Shown here one piece after another: positions 17,168 to 25,659 of a stretch of DNA of 64,000 bases. The notes under the pieces were generated by a model, which had not been told where the DNA came from, ran no database searches, and saw nothing but the letters and a program-made list of their open reading frames with translations. The stretch spans positions 5,022,001 to 5,086,000 of the forward strand of contig OZ245814.1 of NCBI GenBank assembly GCA_965228415.1, read 5' to 3'. Positions within the stretch are counted from its first letter, which is position 1; every line of letters begins with the position of its first letter. This stretch comes from Agaribacillus sp965228415. Lineage in GTDB: Bacteria > Bacteroidota > Bacteroidia > Cytophagales > Cyclobacteriaceae. Both the position numbers and the translations under genes were made by a program.

Positions 17168-19859
17168 GTTCTTTTAATTTTTCATTGAGCGTTCGGTGAT
17201 GCCGACGCTGTTTTTGCTGTAATAACTGGCGCTGATGATCATCGGCAACCTCACGGGCTGTCGTCCTTTCGCCGCTTTTGATGATAGCGTTTTTTAAATC
17301 AGCTTTGTCTGAGGTATAGATAGAAACCGAATGCGTACCCCGAGACACGGAGACATAAAAGGCTTTCTCGTCGGTTGCAGTGAATGACAAATCAGACATC
17401 GAAACAAATACGTCCCTAACGTCCTTCGATTGACTCGAATGGCTGGTTTCCGCGTAACCGTGTGTCATGTACCGATTATCTTTGGAAAGGGTTCTGCCAT
17501 TGCCGAGCATAAGATCACCGGATTTTGTAAAACCTTCGATCCGGTATGTTGTGCCGTTATTGACTTTGGTATTTTGAAGCGTCTTTGAATTATTGGTCAG
17601 CCTGATTAAATCGCCTTTGGCTATTTCGGTCTTGGTTTTTTGGTAGACCTGATAGTGCTCTGGATTGTCATGCGGGAGTTTGAGCACTTGCCCTGAAGTT
17701 AGATCACGAACGGATATGCCTTGATGGTTTTTACTAGGCAAAACCTCGTAATGCGACCCGGCCTTAAAGCCTACCTGGTTTTTAACATATCGGATAACCT
17801 GACCCTCTGAGTAGTTAACCGGGTCTTTCTTTTGGCTATCTGTGAATGACAGATTTTTAAGGGTGTTGAAACTTCGGTCTTTGCCCTGAAGGCGGCCTTT
17901 TGATCTTAATTTCTTCCGCACGATTTCATTGATCATTGCCCCTTCCATGTGGGTGGGGCTAACAATCAGAGCGGTTCTTTTTTTGGTGATTGAGTCGACG
18001 TAATCATCCGCAATTTTATTGAGACGGTGCTCATGATCCGGAATTTCTTTAATCGCTCCCATCCTGCTTAACGCCTGATAGCCTTCCAATGTCCTGCCGC
18101 CTGCAAGTTTTTGCACCGCTTCGCGGTAGTCTTTTGGTTTTTGCCTCATAATTTTTTGAACGGTTGCTGTTTTTAATTCTGCTTTATCCTGTAATATTCG
18201 AAGGGCGTCCCCATATTGACCGGGAGGGCCGTGCTGACGTATATCACCGCTGAGCACAACGCGGGTATTGTACCTCTTTGCCAAAGCCAATAGCTCAGAC
18301 ATGGTTTTAACCCCGCACATACCGGCTTCATCGACCAGAAGAACATTATTGCGAAGCTTCTCCTGAAGTTTGGGATTGTGAAGCAGTCCGGCAATCGTAT
18401 TGGCTTCAAAGCCTTTTTGCCGTAAGACCTTACTGGCCTGTGAGGAAGGAGCGACGCTGTAAAGGGATTTTGTAGCGGCAAACGCGCCATCTCTAACCTC
18501 GGTAAGCAAGCTTGTTTTACCGACACCGGCAGAGCCTTTTAATATACTCACCTGATCATTTGAGGTGAGAATATCCTTGATCGCTTTACGTTGCTGATCA
18601 TTCAGGAAATCTTGCTTAATTTTGTAATCTGGATTTAATGGCTTGAACTTTCCCTTGCCACGGGTTGCAAGCTCAATCATATTATCTTCGGCGCGTACCA
18701 TCTCGCGGGTGGTTATTTGGGTGATGCTGTCCACCTCTGAGCGCAGAATATTATCGCGGCTGGCAAGCTCCCTATTTACATCTTCCGGCAAAAGCTGCCC
18801 GTATCCCAGCTTAAGAGCGTGAGCGAGAACGCGCTTTTCCTGAGCAACAGAATTTCGTTCAAGAAAATGCTCTAATGAACGGTCTATAGCCTCTTTGGCC
18901 GATATAGGCCGGATTATTTCATGGGCCTTGCCTTTGATATTGTGAAGGGTCTCAAGTTCCGCCTTTGTAAGGCGTTCTTTCCAATAGCCTTCTAGCTTAT
19001 CCTTGCTAACAGAGTTGGCTTTGGCGTGTCTTGTTTTAATCGAAAGTTCGCTTTTGGCTTTAGGATCGGTGATACCTTTTTCTTTGGCGAAGTCTTCAAT
19101 GATTTTGGTGCGGTTTGAAAACTTTTCAATGATGGCGCGGGACACACCGGCGACCTCGTAGCGTTCGGCGGTTCGCGTTGTCTGATATCCGGCCCGGTTT
19201 AGCTCATGAGATAGTATAGAATGGTAAACCGCTTCAAAATACGGCGCGTTGCTGTGAACGTTATATTCCTGCAAAGCCTGAAACCGCGATTTTGCTGCGT
19301 TATAGGTAAGATTTGGCGTGTATAGATGGGAGTGGATCTGAGGATCACTGATATGAAGGATCTTACCGTTTTTTTGAACCTCGCAAGGCCTGCTCAAATG
19401 GTGATCGAAGGCGCAAAAAATCAAATTACCGGTTTTTTGGAAGCCTCGCTCATGCTGCGAGTTGGCCTGAGTGTACATTGAAGCTTCAATTTGCTCCATA
19501 GCTTTATTATAGGCTGTGCGGTGCGCTTCTAATAGAGCAGGGTCTTTTGTGATGGCATGAAGCACCGATACTGATTTTGGAGCGGAGAAGGTAAAATCAA
19601 ATCCGGCCCGGCGATCTTCAGCATTGCGCACGGTAATTTTTTCTCCTGTGACCGGATGCCGGTTATGCACAAGATTAGAAAAGTCTTCCAGCGTGACCTG
19701 TTTGCCATGCAGGCCTAATAATGCCGCTGCTTTTCCGTCCCAGACGGCCTTAACATTTTCGTCCAGGTAGTAATTGCCTTCTTTAGATTCTTTAGACAAG
19801 CCCTCTTTAAAATATTTTACGGCGGCTTTGCCGTTATAGGATTTGTGGATGCCTAACAT
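17100..19859 (-). CDS. MobF-type relaxase-helicase (TrwC/TraI-like)
   Basis: I start this at the ATG at 19859 (MLGIHKSYNG), because TrwC relaxases begin this way; the longer frame to 20006 adds 49 unrelated residues. The 919-residue protein has candidate catalytic tyrosines at Tyr16 and Tyr30-31, a metal-binding HxH (DPQIHSHLYTPN, about residue 175) and a C-terminal RecD-like helicase with Walker A (GSAGVGKTS, about 442) and Walker B (VDEAG, about 506). It should nick one strand at oriT, stay bound to the 5' end and unwind the DNA for transfer. It is the only relaxase seen in the element. A C-terminal basic, Gln-rich tail is present. Confidence 0.93.
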   Translation of the reverse strand: MLGIHKSYNGKAAVKYFKEGLSKESKEGNYYLDENVKAVWDGKAAALLGLHGKQVTLEDFSNLVHNRHPVTGEKITVRNAEDRRAGFDFTFSAPKSVSVLHAITKDPALLEAHRTAYNKAMEQIEASMYTQANSQHERGFQKTGNLIFCAFDHHLSRPCEVQKNGKILHISDPQIHSHLYTPNLTYNAAKSRFQALQEYNVHSNAPYFEAVYHSILSHELNRAGYQTTRTAERYEVAGVSRAIIEKFSNRTKIIEDFAKEKGITDPKAKSELSIKTRHAKANSVSKDKLEGYWKERLTKAELETLHNIKGKAHEIIRPISAKEAIDRSLEHFLERNSVAQEKRVLAHALKLGYGQLLPEDVNRELASRDNILRSEVDSITQITTREMVRAEDNMIELATRGKGKFKPLNPDYKIKQDFLNDQQRKAIKDILTSNDQVSILKGSAGVGKTSLLTEVRDGAFAATKSLYSVAPSSQASKVLRQKGFEANTIAGLLHNPKLQEKLRNNVLLVDEAGMCGVKTMSELLALAKRYNTRVVLSGDIRQHGPPGQYGDALRILQDKAELKTATVQKIMRQKPKDYREAVQKLAGGRTLEGYQALSRMGAIKEIPDHEHRLNKIADDYVDSITKKRTALIVSPTHMEGAMINEIVRKKLRSKGRLQGKDRSFNTLKNLSFTDSQKKDPVNYSEGQVIRYVKNQVGFKAGSHYEVLPSKNHQGISVRDLTSGQVLKLPHDNPEHYQVYQKTKTEIAKGDLIRLTNNSKTLQNTKVNNGTTYRIEGFTKSGDLMLGNGRTLSKDNRYMTHGYAETSHSSQSKDVRDVFVSMSDLSFTATDEKAFYVSVSRGTHSVSIYTSDKADLKNAIIKSGERTTAREVADDHQRQLLQQKQRRHHRTLNEKLKEHGRTQQRQKQPTKGIPKEPGRD

Positions 19860-20002
19860 TGCGTTTTCTGTTATGTCTGGAAATGAAAAAAGATAAAGCA
19901 GAGCCAGGGCAGGTAGCCTCAAAAAAGCGCTCCGCTTTATCCAATATTTGTACCTGAAATTTCCCTGAATGAATAGGAAAAAATTCCTTCTATGTGATCT
20001 TT

Positions 20003-20740
20003 TCATAGATTAAGAATGGTTTGTGCGTGCATTTGCGCGGATTTTTCAGTAAGCCCTAGAATAATCTCATTCACGGCCATTAAGATGAGGAAGGCGCCAA
20101 AATAAGGGTCGCCGCCGTAGGTGCATAGATATATACCGGCCCCAATGGCTATGCCCGTTTCAAGAAAGCAGGTTACAAAAAACTCACTGACCTTAACGTG
20201 CCTGGATAGTAATTTATCAAGCAGAAAAAACAGCCAGCTTTCCCCTCGCTTTGTCAGGTTTTTGTTTCCGTATCCCAGCCAATTCATAACCGTGGTAGTA
20301 AGGGAGGCAAGGGTAAAAAGCCCTGCGTAAATCAGCAGATTTTGACTATGGATATCTACAAAGGCGAGGCGATAAAGATCGTCGGCGCTTTTCCAGATGG
20401 GTAGGAACGGTATGGAAAAAACAGCCACAGGTGTAAGTGCTGGCGTCCAGAGGTGAGTGGAGTTAAAAACCAGAAGCATACTCAGGAAAAAAACCGTTAG
20501 CCCAATGCCCGAAACAAGCGACCCATGGCGGTATCTAAATATTATGGAGATACCAAAGGATAGAATAACGCCGTTGGCCCTAACGTACTGTCTGCATATT
20601 TGGTAAAAAGCTTCACCAGTATTCAGTAATATCAGTTTTGGTATCCTGCTTTCTACTAGACCCCTAATTAAAGCAGCGTCGCCAAGCAGTCTTGCCCGTT
20701 TAGGCTTGATATCACTTTGATTTGAATGTGAGGTAATCAT
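20003..20740 (-). CDS. multi-pass membrane protein, mobilization operon
   Basis: The 245-residue protein has about five or six predicted membrane segments (for example LSFGISIIFRY, GIGLTVFFLSMLLVF, LLIYAGLFTLASLTTTVM, AIGAGIYLCTY, GAFLILMAVNEIIL). I do not recognise a family. It sits immediately upstream of the relaxase and downstream of another membrane protein on the same strand. Since the coupling ATPase of this operon has no membrane anchor, one possibility is that this protein helps dock it, but nothing in the sequence proves that. Confidence 0.7.
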   Translation of the reverse strand: MITSHSNQSDIKPKRARLLGDAALIRGLVESRIPKLILLNTGEAFYQICRQYVRANGVILSFGISIIFRYRHGSLVSGIGLTVFFLSMLLVFNSTHLWTPALTPVAVFSIPFLPIWKSADDLYRLAFVDIHSQNLLIYAGLFTLASLTTTVMNWLGYGNKNLTKRGESWLFFLLDKLLSRHVKVSEFFVTCFLETGIAIGAGIYLCTYGGDPYFGAFLILMAVNEIILGLTEKSAQMHAQTILNL

Positions 20741-20778
20741 GGTCGTGTTTTTAAAGTGATTTTACATTTGAACAGGAA

Positions 20779-20807
20779 AATCGGGGCCTCACCTAAGAGG
20801 CCCGATT
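20779..20807 (-). terminator. GC-rich hairpin between operon genes
   Basis: An 11-bp stem with one bulged G (arms 20779-20790 and 20797-20807, 6-nt loop) is followed on the minus strand by TTTTCC. It could be a weak intra-operon terminator or attenuator before the relaxase genes. It could also be part of an oriT, which usually lies near the relaxase gene. Confidence 0.45.
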
Positions 20808-20838
20808 AATGGCTATGATATTTGTCTTTTGAGATCGC

Positions 20839-22314
20839 TTAATTCTGAGCTATCGGTAAGGCGTTCGGAATGTTGGGAAGAAACTCAATGGTTGCGCCTT
20901 TATTCGTAAAATACCAACCCCAGAACTCACGGGCGTTTTTATGCAGCCGGTCTTTTTCCTCATGCGGTAAATGGATAGCTAAAATGGATATACCGTTAAG
21001 CGGGACATTTTTTATATCCGGGTATTCAGCTTCCAGTTTACCGGCAATCTGTTCATATTCCTTGCGCATTCGGGAAGGATCGTCAGTGTATTCGTAAAAG
21101 CTGAATATATCATCGTAATTCTCAAAAAAATCCGTGAAACATATGGCTATCTTGATATCGGCGTCACTCCTAGCCAGAGGCAGCAAATGCCGCGTAAGGG
21201 GCCCGTAGATTTGCGTTTGCTTATAGTCCTTCGTTGGGGTCGAGGAGGCGTTCCAGCCCTTTATAAAATCATCTTCAAACTTGGCTCTGTCGGTATCCTC
21301 AACATTCCCTGTCTGGAAAATCCAAAGCGGCGGCTTCATTAAGTTGGCCGGATACCTAAGACCCATGGAGCGATTATCTATAGAGGCGATTGTAACCCTG
21401 CCATATGCCATGTCTTCAAATAGTTTAAGCACGTCTGCCGCTGCCGGTTTATCTGCTTTATCGATGGTTAAATCATACACAACCAAAGCCTCGGTCTTTT
21501 TTAAATCCATGCATCCACTGGCCAGCATCACAATCAAACCGGCAAGAAGCATATTTGCGCCATTGCTGGACAAAACAGACTTTGCCTTGGATAGCCAGGA
21601 AGAGGATTTAAAATCCGGCACCACATTTTTTATCCTCTCGTCTTCACTTTCAATTGTGGCAAGGCTTGCTGCTTCGATACTGTCAATTTTACTTATTGAA
21701 TTTTCCAGTGTCTGATTAATTTGTTGTTCGGCCAAATCGCAGGCTGATAACTCTTCATTTAGGGCGCGTTGCTCCTCGCCTGCCTTTTCCAGAGGCATAA
21801 GAGCTGATTTCAGATCAATAATTTTATTCTCGGTATCGACCTGAAGCTGAACCGCCGCATATTCACTTGATAGTCTTGCCAGTTCCAGCCGCTCTTGACG
21901 TTCATTTCCTCTGATGTTTTCCCCCGGGTCATAATGCCTTCGGTAAGATAGGAAGGCGCTTAATGAGAATATGGCAACGTTCAAAAGAGAAAGCTCTACC
22001 GAATTTCCAAGACCGAACCTTAAGAAGATAACAACGCCCAAAAATCCGGCGCTGGTCAGAACGATCCACCTCAAAGCGACCTTATCTCCGCTTATGATCA
22101 GCTTACCGAAGTAATGCGCGCAAATCAGTATGGCAAAGACGAGTTGCAGGGCGATCGGAATGATTAACAAATTTGGTATCTGCTCTCCGAGATTTTGTAG
22201 TGCCGGGAAATTTATAGCGAATTCAACTATGCCCAGACCCAAAATTGAAGAGACATAAATGCGGTTATTCCTCATGGACGATAGATGGTTTTTAAAGTTG
22301 CTGCGCTTTTTCAT
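20839..22314 (-). CDS. membrane protein with coiled coil and VWA-like C-terminal domain
   Basis: The 491-residue protein has about four N-terminal membrane segments (residues about 18-130), a long coiled coil (about 140-235, rich in E/Q/L), a further membrane segment ending in a Cys (LLAGLIVMLASGC, about 255-270) and a C-terminal globular domain. The last begins ALVVYDLTIDK, followed by ICFTDFFEN, a strand order reminiscent of von Willebrand A domains with a D-x-T metal-site-like motif. The family is not recognised. It overlaps the next upstream gene by 23 bp, so the two are translationally coupled. It is probably a structural part of the mobilization module. Confidence 0.65.
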   Translation of the reverse strand: MKKRSNFKNHLSSMRNNRIYVSSILGLGIVEFAINFPALQNLGEQIPNLLIIPIALQLVFAILICAHYFGKLIISGDKVALRWIVLTSAGFLGVVIFLRFGLGNSVELSLLNVAIFSLSAFLSYRRHYDPGENIRGNERQERLELARLSSEYAAVQLQVDTENKIIDLKSALMPLEKAGEEQRALNEELSACDLAEQQINQTLENSISKIDSIEAASLATIESEDERIKNVVPDFKSSSWLSKAKSVLSSNGANMLLAGLIVMLASGCMDLKKTEALVVYDLTIDKADKPAAADVLKLFEDMAYGRVTIASIDNRSMGLRYPANLMKPPLWIFQTGNVEDTDRAKFEDDFIKGWNASSTPTKDYKQTQIYGPLTRHLLPLARSDADIKIAICFTDFFENYDDIFSFYEYTDDPSRMRKEYEQIAGKLEAEYPDIKNVPLNGISILAIHLPHEEKDRLHKNAREFWGWYFTNKGATIEFLPNIPNALPIAQN

Positions 22315-22792
22315 AGTCTATTCTTTGGTTGGTGAAATATTGGATATTTTCTTTTGTAATTCTCATTTGCTCTTCCAGCTCGGCAAGCTGTATCAGGCGC
22401 TCTTCCTGCTGTGCTTTGGCCTGTAGATTTTCAATCTCAGCCTGTATTTCAAAGTATTCGGATCTTTGCCATGGGTCTTTTTGATCTGACCGGTTATTGG
22501 CTGAGGATTTGATGTTTTTGATCGCTTGCCTTGCACTGTCGGCATGTCCCAAAACCTCTTGCCGGGCTTGCTGGCATTCGGATTTAGTTGCCACCTTTAT
22601 CTGCTCTTTCGGCTCAGATCTTAGGTTTTTGTACTTATCCTTTGCTGAATGCTCCAGGTCAGAAATTAGTTTGTTGATTTTAGGTTTGTCGATTAGATCA
22701 TCGATGTTCAGGGTGGTTATGGATGCCCTGCGCATCCTGCCACCCGGCTTTTTTTCAAAAGCCGCTGGGTCTTTGCTTTTTCGTCTTTTCAT
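22292..22792 (-). CDS. hypothetical coiled-coil protein, 166 aa
   Basis: The N-terminus is basic (MKRRKSKDPAAFEKKPGGRMRR) and the C-terminal half is a heptad-rich coiled coil (EIQAEIENLQAKAQQEERLIQL region). No membrane segment is present. It overlaps the VWA-like membrane protein gene by 23 bp, which also has a cytoplasmic-side coiled coil, so the two products may interact. There is no Shine-Dalgarno sequence at the ATG at 22792. Confidence 0.65.
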   Translation of the reverse strand: MKRRKSKDPAAFEKKPGGRMRRASITTLNIDDLIDKPKINKLISDLEHSAKDKYKNLRSEPKEQIKVATKSECQQARQEVLGHADSARQAIKNIKSSANNRSDQKDPWQRSEYFEIQAEIENLQAKAQQEERLIQLAELEEQMRITKENIQYFTNQRIDYEKAQQL

Positions 22793-22822
22793 TTGAAGTA
22801 TGGTTTTTTGGAGTGGAAAAAT

Positions 22823-23452
22823 TTATTTTGATTGCCGGTTCAGCCAGGTTTCTATCGGTTTGAACAGCGAGGCCGGATCGTAGCCCGGCCCTTTAACGTG
22901 CATGCGTGCCTTTTGTATTAGCTCCTCCGTTGGCGGTTTATAATCAAGGTAATCATCCAGCCCTCTCAACTGATCCATTCGTGCCATGCACAAGGGCAAA
23001 AAAACATACAGCGTGGCTTCTGGATTTTTGACAATCGCTGATGCAATGGTGACTAGCTCGGCTCTGACTTCCTGCCGCATCGTTGATTTGATTTCATGTA
23101 ACCGCCTGGACGGTGATAAGGCCTTCAGATGCACGGCTGCGGCGTCAAGGGCCATGTCCCGTAGAGCTGAAACATCTGTTCCGGCCTCTATTAACAATTG
23201 CCAGAGGAAGAGGCACTGAACAATGTCCTCGTAATTGCTTGCAAGACTCTGATCAGGGGGGCGCTTGTTTTCTAGATGGCTAATCTTACATAACTGGCTG
23301 AGTTCTTCAGGGATGATTTTAAGGTTTTCACCACTGCTAAAATCGATGTTCCCGACAATTTGAGAAGAGGCTGAGCTGACCAGGATGATAATGGTGGCAA
23401 TGAGCACCAGCTTCAACGGATCGAATTTTGAAAAGTAGGTATTAGGTTCCAT
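22823..23452 (-). CDS. hypothetical protein with N-terminal membrane anchor, 209 aa
   Basis: A single hydrophobic segment near the N-terminus (LVLIATIIILVSSASS) is followed by a helical soluble domain. The hydrophobic stretch may be an anchor or an uncleaved signal. The family is not recognised. It is the first gene of the minus-strand mobilization operon that runs through the relaxase to the coupling ATPase at 14021. The promoter should lie in the repeat-rich 23460-23650 region shared with the divergent gene. Confidence 0.65.
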   Translation of the reverse strand: MEPNTYFSKFDPLKLVLIATIIILVSSASSQIVGNIDFSSGENLKIIPEELSQLCKISHLENKRPPDQSLASNYEDIVQCLFLWQLLIEAGTDVSALRDMALDAAAVHLKALSPSRRLHEIKSTMRQEVRAELVTIASAIVKNPEATLYVFLPLCMARMDQLRGLDDYLDYKPPTEELIQKARMHVKGPGYDPASLFKPIETWLNRQSK

Positions 23453-23580
23453 TTTTCTTTAATTTTTATGTAGTAAAAATTTTATCAACTATTTTGAAGC
23501 CTTCGAAAATGCTTTAGCTTTGGTTTTCGTAATGGTTTTTTTAGTTAATTTGTTGAACAAAAGAAAGCATTTTTGTTAGG

Positions 23581-23640
23581 TAATATATCAGTTAATATAT
23601 ACACTAATATATCAGTTAATATTTTAGTTAACAAATTTTT
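23581..23640. repeat. tandem 18-bp repeats in divergent promoter region
   Basis: TAATATATCAGTTAATAT occurs at 23581-23598 and again at 23605-23622, a 24-bp period, followed by TTAGTTAACAAATT. A related GTTAACAAATT also occurs at about 24414-24424, and a diverged TTAGTTAATTTGTTGAACAAA lies near 23540. The array lies between the mobilization operon and a small DNA-binding protein gene, so it may hold that protein's operators, or iterons. Confidence 0.6.
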
Positions 23641-23659
23641 TACGTAAAAAAACATTGTA

Positions 23660-24130
23660 ATGGCTCAAAAAAAAAGTGAGAATAGCCATCAGACGCAGCA
23701 AAATAGAACGATCACGAAGGAAGCTCCGGTGTCAGAAGACCTATTTCAAAAGCACTGTCGGGATTTAGGAGAAGATCTAGCCTCCAAAGCTCCTTCTGAG
23801 CTTTCTAAAGAAGTGAAAATGGCATTTAGAGCAATGCAGAATGGCGATCCAATTGGGTTAGCACAAGCCCTTGCTTTGATAATTAATAAATATCAAAATA
23901 GCTTAGGTAGCCATCATGATATCGGGCAAATACAAAAGCATGAGGCTGATGCGTTCGCAAAAAAAATGGAACCTTATTTGGAAAAGGTGAGAAATGAAGG
24001 GTACACTAGTGTACGCAAAATTGCCAAAAGGTTCAATGAACTTGGCATACCTTCATTTAAAGGTAAAGAATGGAGTTATGGGACGGTTCATGATTTAATC
24101 CAACGCCGGAGGGGATTGGGATTGGAGTAA
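23660..24130 (+). CDS. small protein with recombinase-type helix-turn-helix domain
   Basis: The 156-residue protein has a charged N-terminus and a C-terminal domain like the DNA-binding part of large serine recombinases and Hin-type HTHs: EGYTSVRKIAKRFNELGIP, then KEWSYGTVHDLIQRR. There is no serine catalytic domain. It is divergent from the mobilization operon across the 24-bp-period repeats and is probably a regulator of that operon and itself. A replication or partition function is an alternative. The ATG has no Shine-Dalgarno sequence. Confidence 0.7.
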   Translation: MAQKKSENSHQTQQNRTITKEAPVSEDLFQKHCRDLGEDLASKAPSELSKEVKMAFRAMQNGDPIGLAQALALIINKYQNSLGSHHDIGQIQKHEADAFAKKMEPYLEKVRNEGYTSVRKIAKRFNELGIPSFKGKEWSYGTVHDLIQRRRGLGLE

Positions 24131-24400
24131 ATTGGATTTGCAATCAAAAATCTTCACATCATACACTAGTTTTTTCTTTAGATCCCATAGCTCTGATTCC
24201 TGCTCATTCTTTCTTTGAGGGCTTAATTTAGTAGTAGTCAATAAGTTTCCAACATTAATTGAGATACAAGTTAAATCAGGTTCTTTGCAAAATGAACTTA
24301 AATGTTGGCTTTCAACCTGTGTGTTAGAATCATCAGGTAGTGGGACACTAATACAGATAGGTGTTCTTTCATGATCAGAATTGAGCAAATTTGCTTTCAT
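24095..24400 (-). CDS. hypothetical protein, 101 aa (uncertain)
   Basis: This frame converges with, and overlaps by 36 bp, the preceding plus-strand gene. It has no recognised domain and a mixed hydrophilic composition. Support comes from upstream signals on the minus strand: a promoter-like pair and a hairpin at 24448-24521. It may be a real cargo gene or a spurious frame. Confidence 0.35.
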   Translation of the reverse strand: MKANLLNSDHERTPICISVPLPDDSNTQVESQHLSSFCKEPDLTCISINVGNLLTTTKLSPQRKNEQESELWDLKKKLVYDVKIFDCKSNLLQSQSPPALD

Positions 24401-24447
24401 AATTTCTAAGTTTAGTTAACAAATTCCGTAAAACAGGGCAAAAAAAA

Positions 24448-24521
24448 ATCCCTCTAACATTTTTAATTGTTAGAGGGATCTCCCTTACGGTTAAGTATAA
24501 TATTTTTTCCATTGAAATCAA
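24448..24521 (-). promoter_or_regulatory. sigma70-like promoter followed at once by a terminator hairpin
   Basis: On the minus strand, TTGATT (24516-24521) and TATACT (24494-24499) are 16 bp apart. A perfect 11-bp hairpin (24448-24458 with 24469-24479, 10-nt loop) begins about 10 nt after the expected start and is followed by eight T. CCGTAA and TTACGG also flank the hairpin as an inverted pair. This is a terminator or attenuator ahead of the 24400 frame, or the end of a very short RNA. Confidence 0.5.
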
Positions 24522-25251
24522 AAGATCCTTGATTTTTTTTGAATTAGAAGGATATCAAAATATTGAGGCTTTATTGACAAATACGCAATGTGTATTGTTT
24601 TATGGTTAGTGCCTACTAATAAATGATCTGTTCTGTTATCGAAAATGTAATTCTGCGAAGTTCGAGAATTTTTGAAAAACTTTGAGTTTATTAAAAATTT
24701 TTGGCCTAAATGTTAAATTCTAGGTGTCGTTAACTTTTACAAAAGATGATAAGAATATTAAAGATGAGAAAAACCATATTAGTATTATTGTGGGCCTGGA
24801 AATTTAACTAAGGCAGCGCATCACTTGCTGATCACTCTCTTGCTCACCATGGTGCTACTAAGGCAGGAACCCACTATGAAACGATTTGAACTATTGAGGC
24901 CCTAGTATTTCACAAACTATAAACTCTACGCATAAGCTCGGGTTGTTTGCAACCAGCCAAATCTCCTGTAGCGACAAATTCAAATTACAGCATATTGGAG
25001 CTGAAAGTCTCCAGGCGAAAAGATAGGCGGCCCTGGGGCCGCCTTTTGGGAAACGAAATTAATTAACCGGTTATAAACAACCAATCCAACTAATGTTCTC
25101 AAATCAAAAGTCCTCTTTCCAAACGTTAGCTCTTTCAAGATGTTGGCAATATAGGAACAAGCAGGAATATATCAAAATGTATATTATCAAAAAAGATAGT
25201 ATCTGTATCGATGTTACATAAATCGTTTGGCCAGGGTAGCTTTGCGTAACT
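24522..25251. other. 730-bp stretch without a recognised gene
   Basis: No credible ORF is present. At 25025-25044 there is an 8-bp GC-rich hairpin (AGGCGGCC/GGCCGCCT, 4-nt loop) followed by TTTT, a plausible plus-strand terminator, perhaps for an unannotated small RNA encoded between about 24780 and 25020. This is also where gene style changes from SD-less to SD-bearing, so it may contain the left junction of the nested segment. Confidence 0.4.
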
Positions 25252-25563
25252 ATGAATGACGCAGATTTAGAAAAGAGGTTCCAGAAAAAATTAGAGAATT
25301 TAAGACAACCAAAAAATGAAGTTTCGGTTGAAAAATTGGCTCAAGCTTTTGGAAGGGTTATAAGGGAGCTTCGGTTGGAACGAGGATTATCACAGGAAAA
25401 TGTTATCCAGCTTTCGGGAAATTTGGAACGGGTTACCTTTCAACGATATGATGCAGGGAAGCAAGTTCCCAAGACGATCATGTTAATTTATATTGGCCTC
25501 GCCCTTGAGGTTGATCCTGGTGATATAGTTAGCCGGGCTTTTAGCTACTATATGGGAAAGTGA
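25252..25563 (+). CDS. XRE-family regulator upstream of the Tat-signal protein
   Basis: The 103-residue protein has an XRE helix-turn-helix: FGRVIRELRLERGLSQENVIQL, then LERVTFQRYDAGKQVPKTIMLIYIGLAL and a GDIVSRAF tail. It lies 96 bp before the 1071-residue gene on the same strand and is the obvious candidate for its regulator. The ATG at 25252 has no strong Shine-Dalgarno sequence. AT-rich dyads upstream (around 25170-25200) could be its operator. Confidence 0.8.
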   Translation: MNDADLEKRFQKKLENLRQPKNEVSVEKLAQAFGRVIRELRLERGLSQENVIQLSGNLERVTFQRYDAGKQVPKTIMLIYIGLALEVDPGDIVSRAFSYYMGK

Positions 25564-25659
25564 TGGGGATGTTTTTTGGCTGTATTTCTATAACTTTTTA
25601 ATATAAAAAGCCGTTTAGCTATATAATTTTGTAACACCCTATCTTTATTGGAGCTAGCT

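Noticed and set aside
19860..20006. N-terminal extension of the relaxase from 20006
   Set aside because: The added 49 residues are basic and hydrophobic with no relaxase similarity, and TrwC-type proteins begin at the ML motif at 19859.
23581..23640. A CRISPR array
   Set aside because: Only two AT-rich repeat copies with a 6-bp spacing are present and there are no cas genes in the window.
24790..24905. LysR-like peptide (GNLTKAAHHLLIT) in the 24.8-kb gap
   Set aside because: The frame has no start codon upstream and stops after about 35 residues; the resemblance is short and probably chance.
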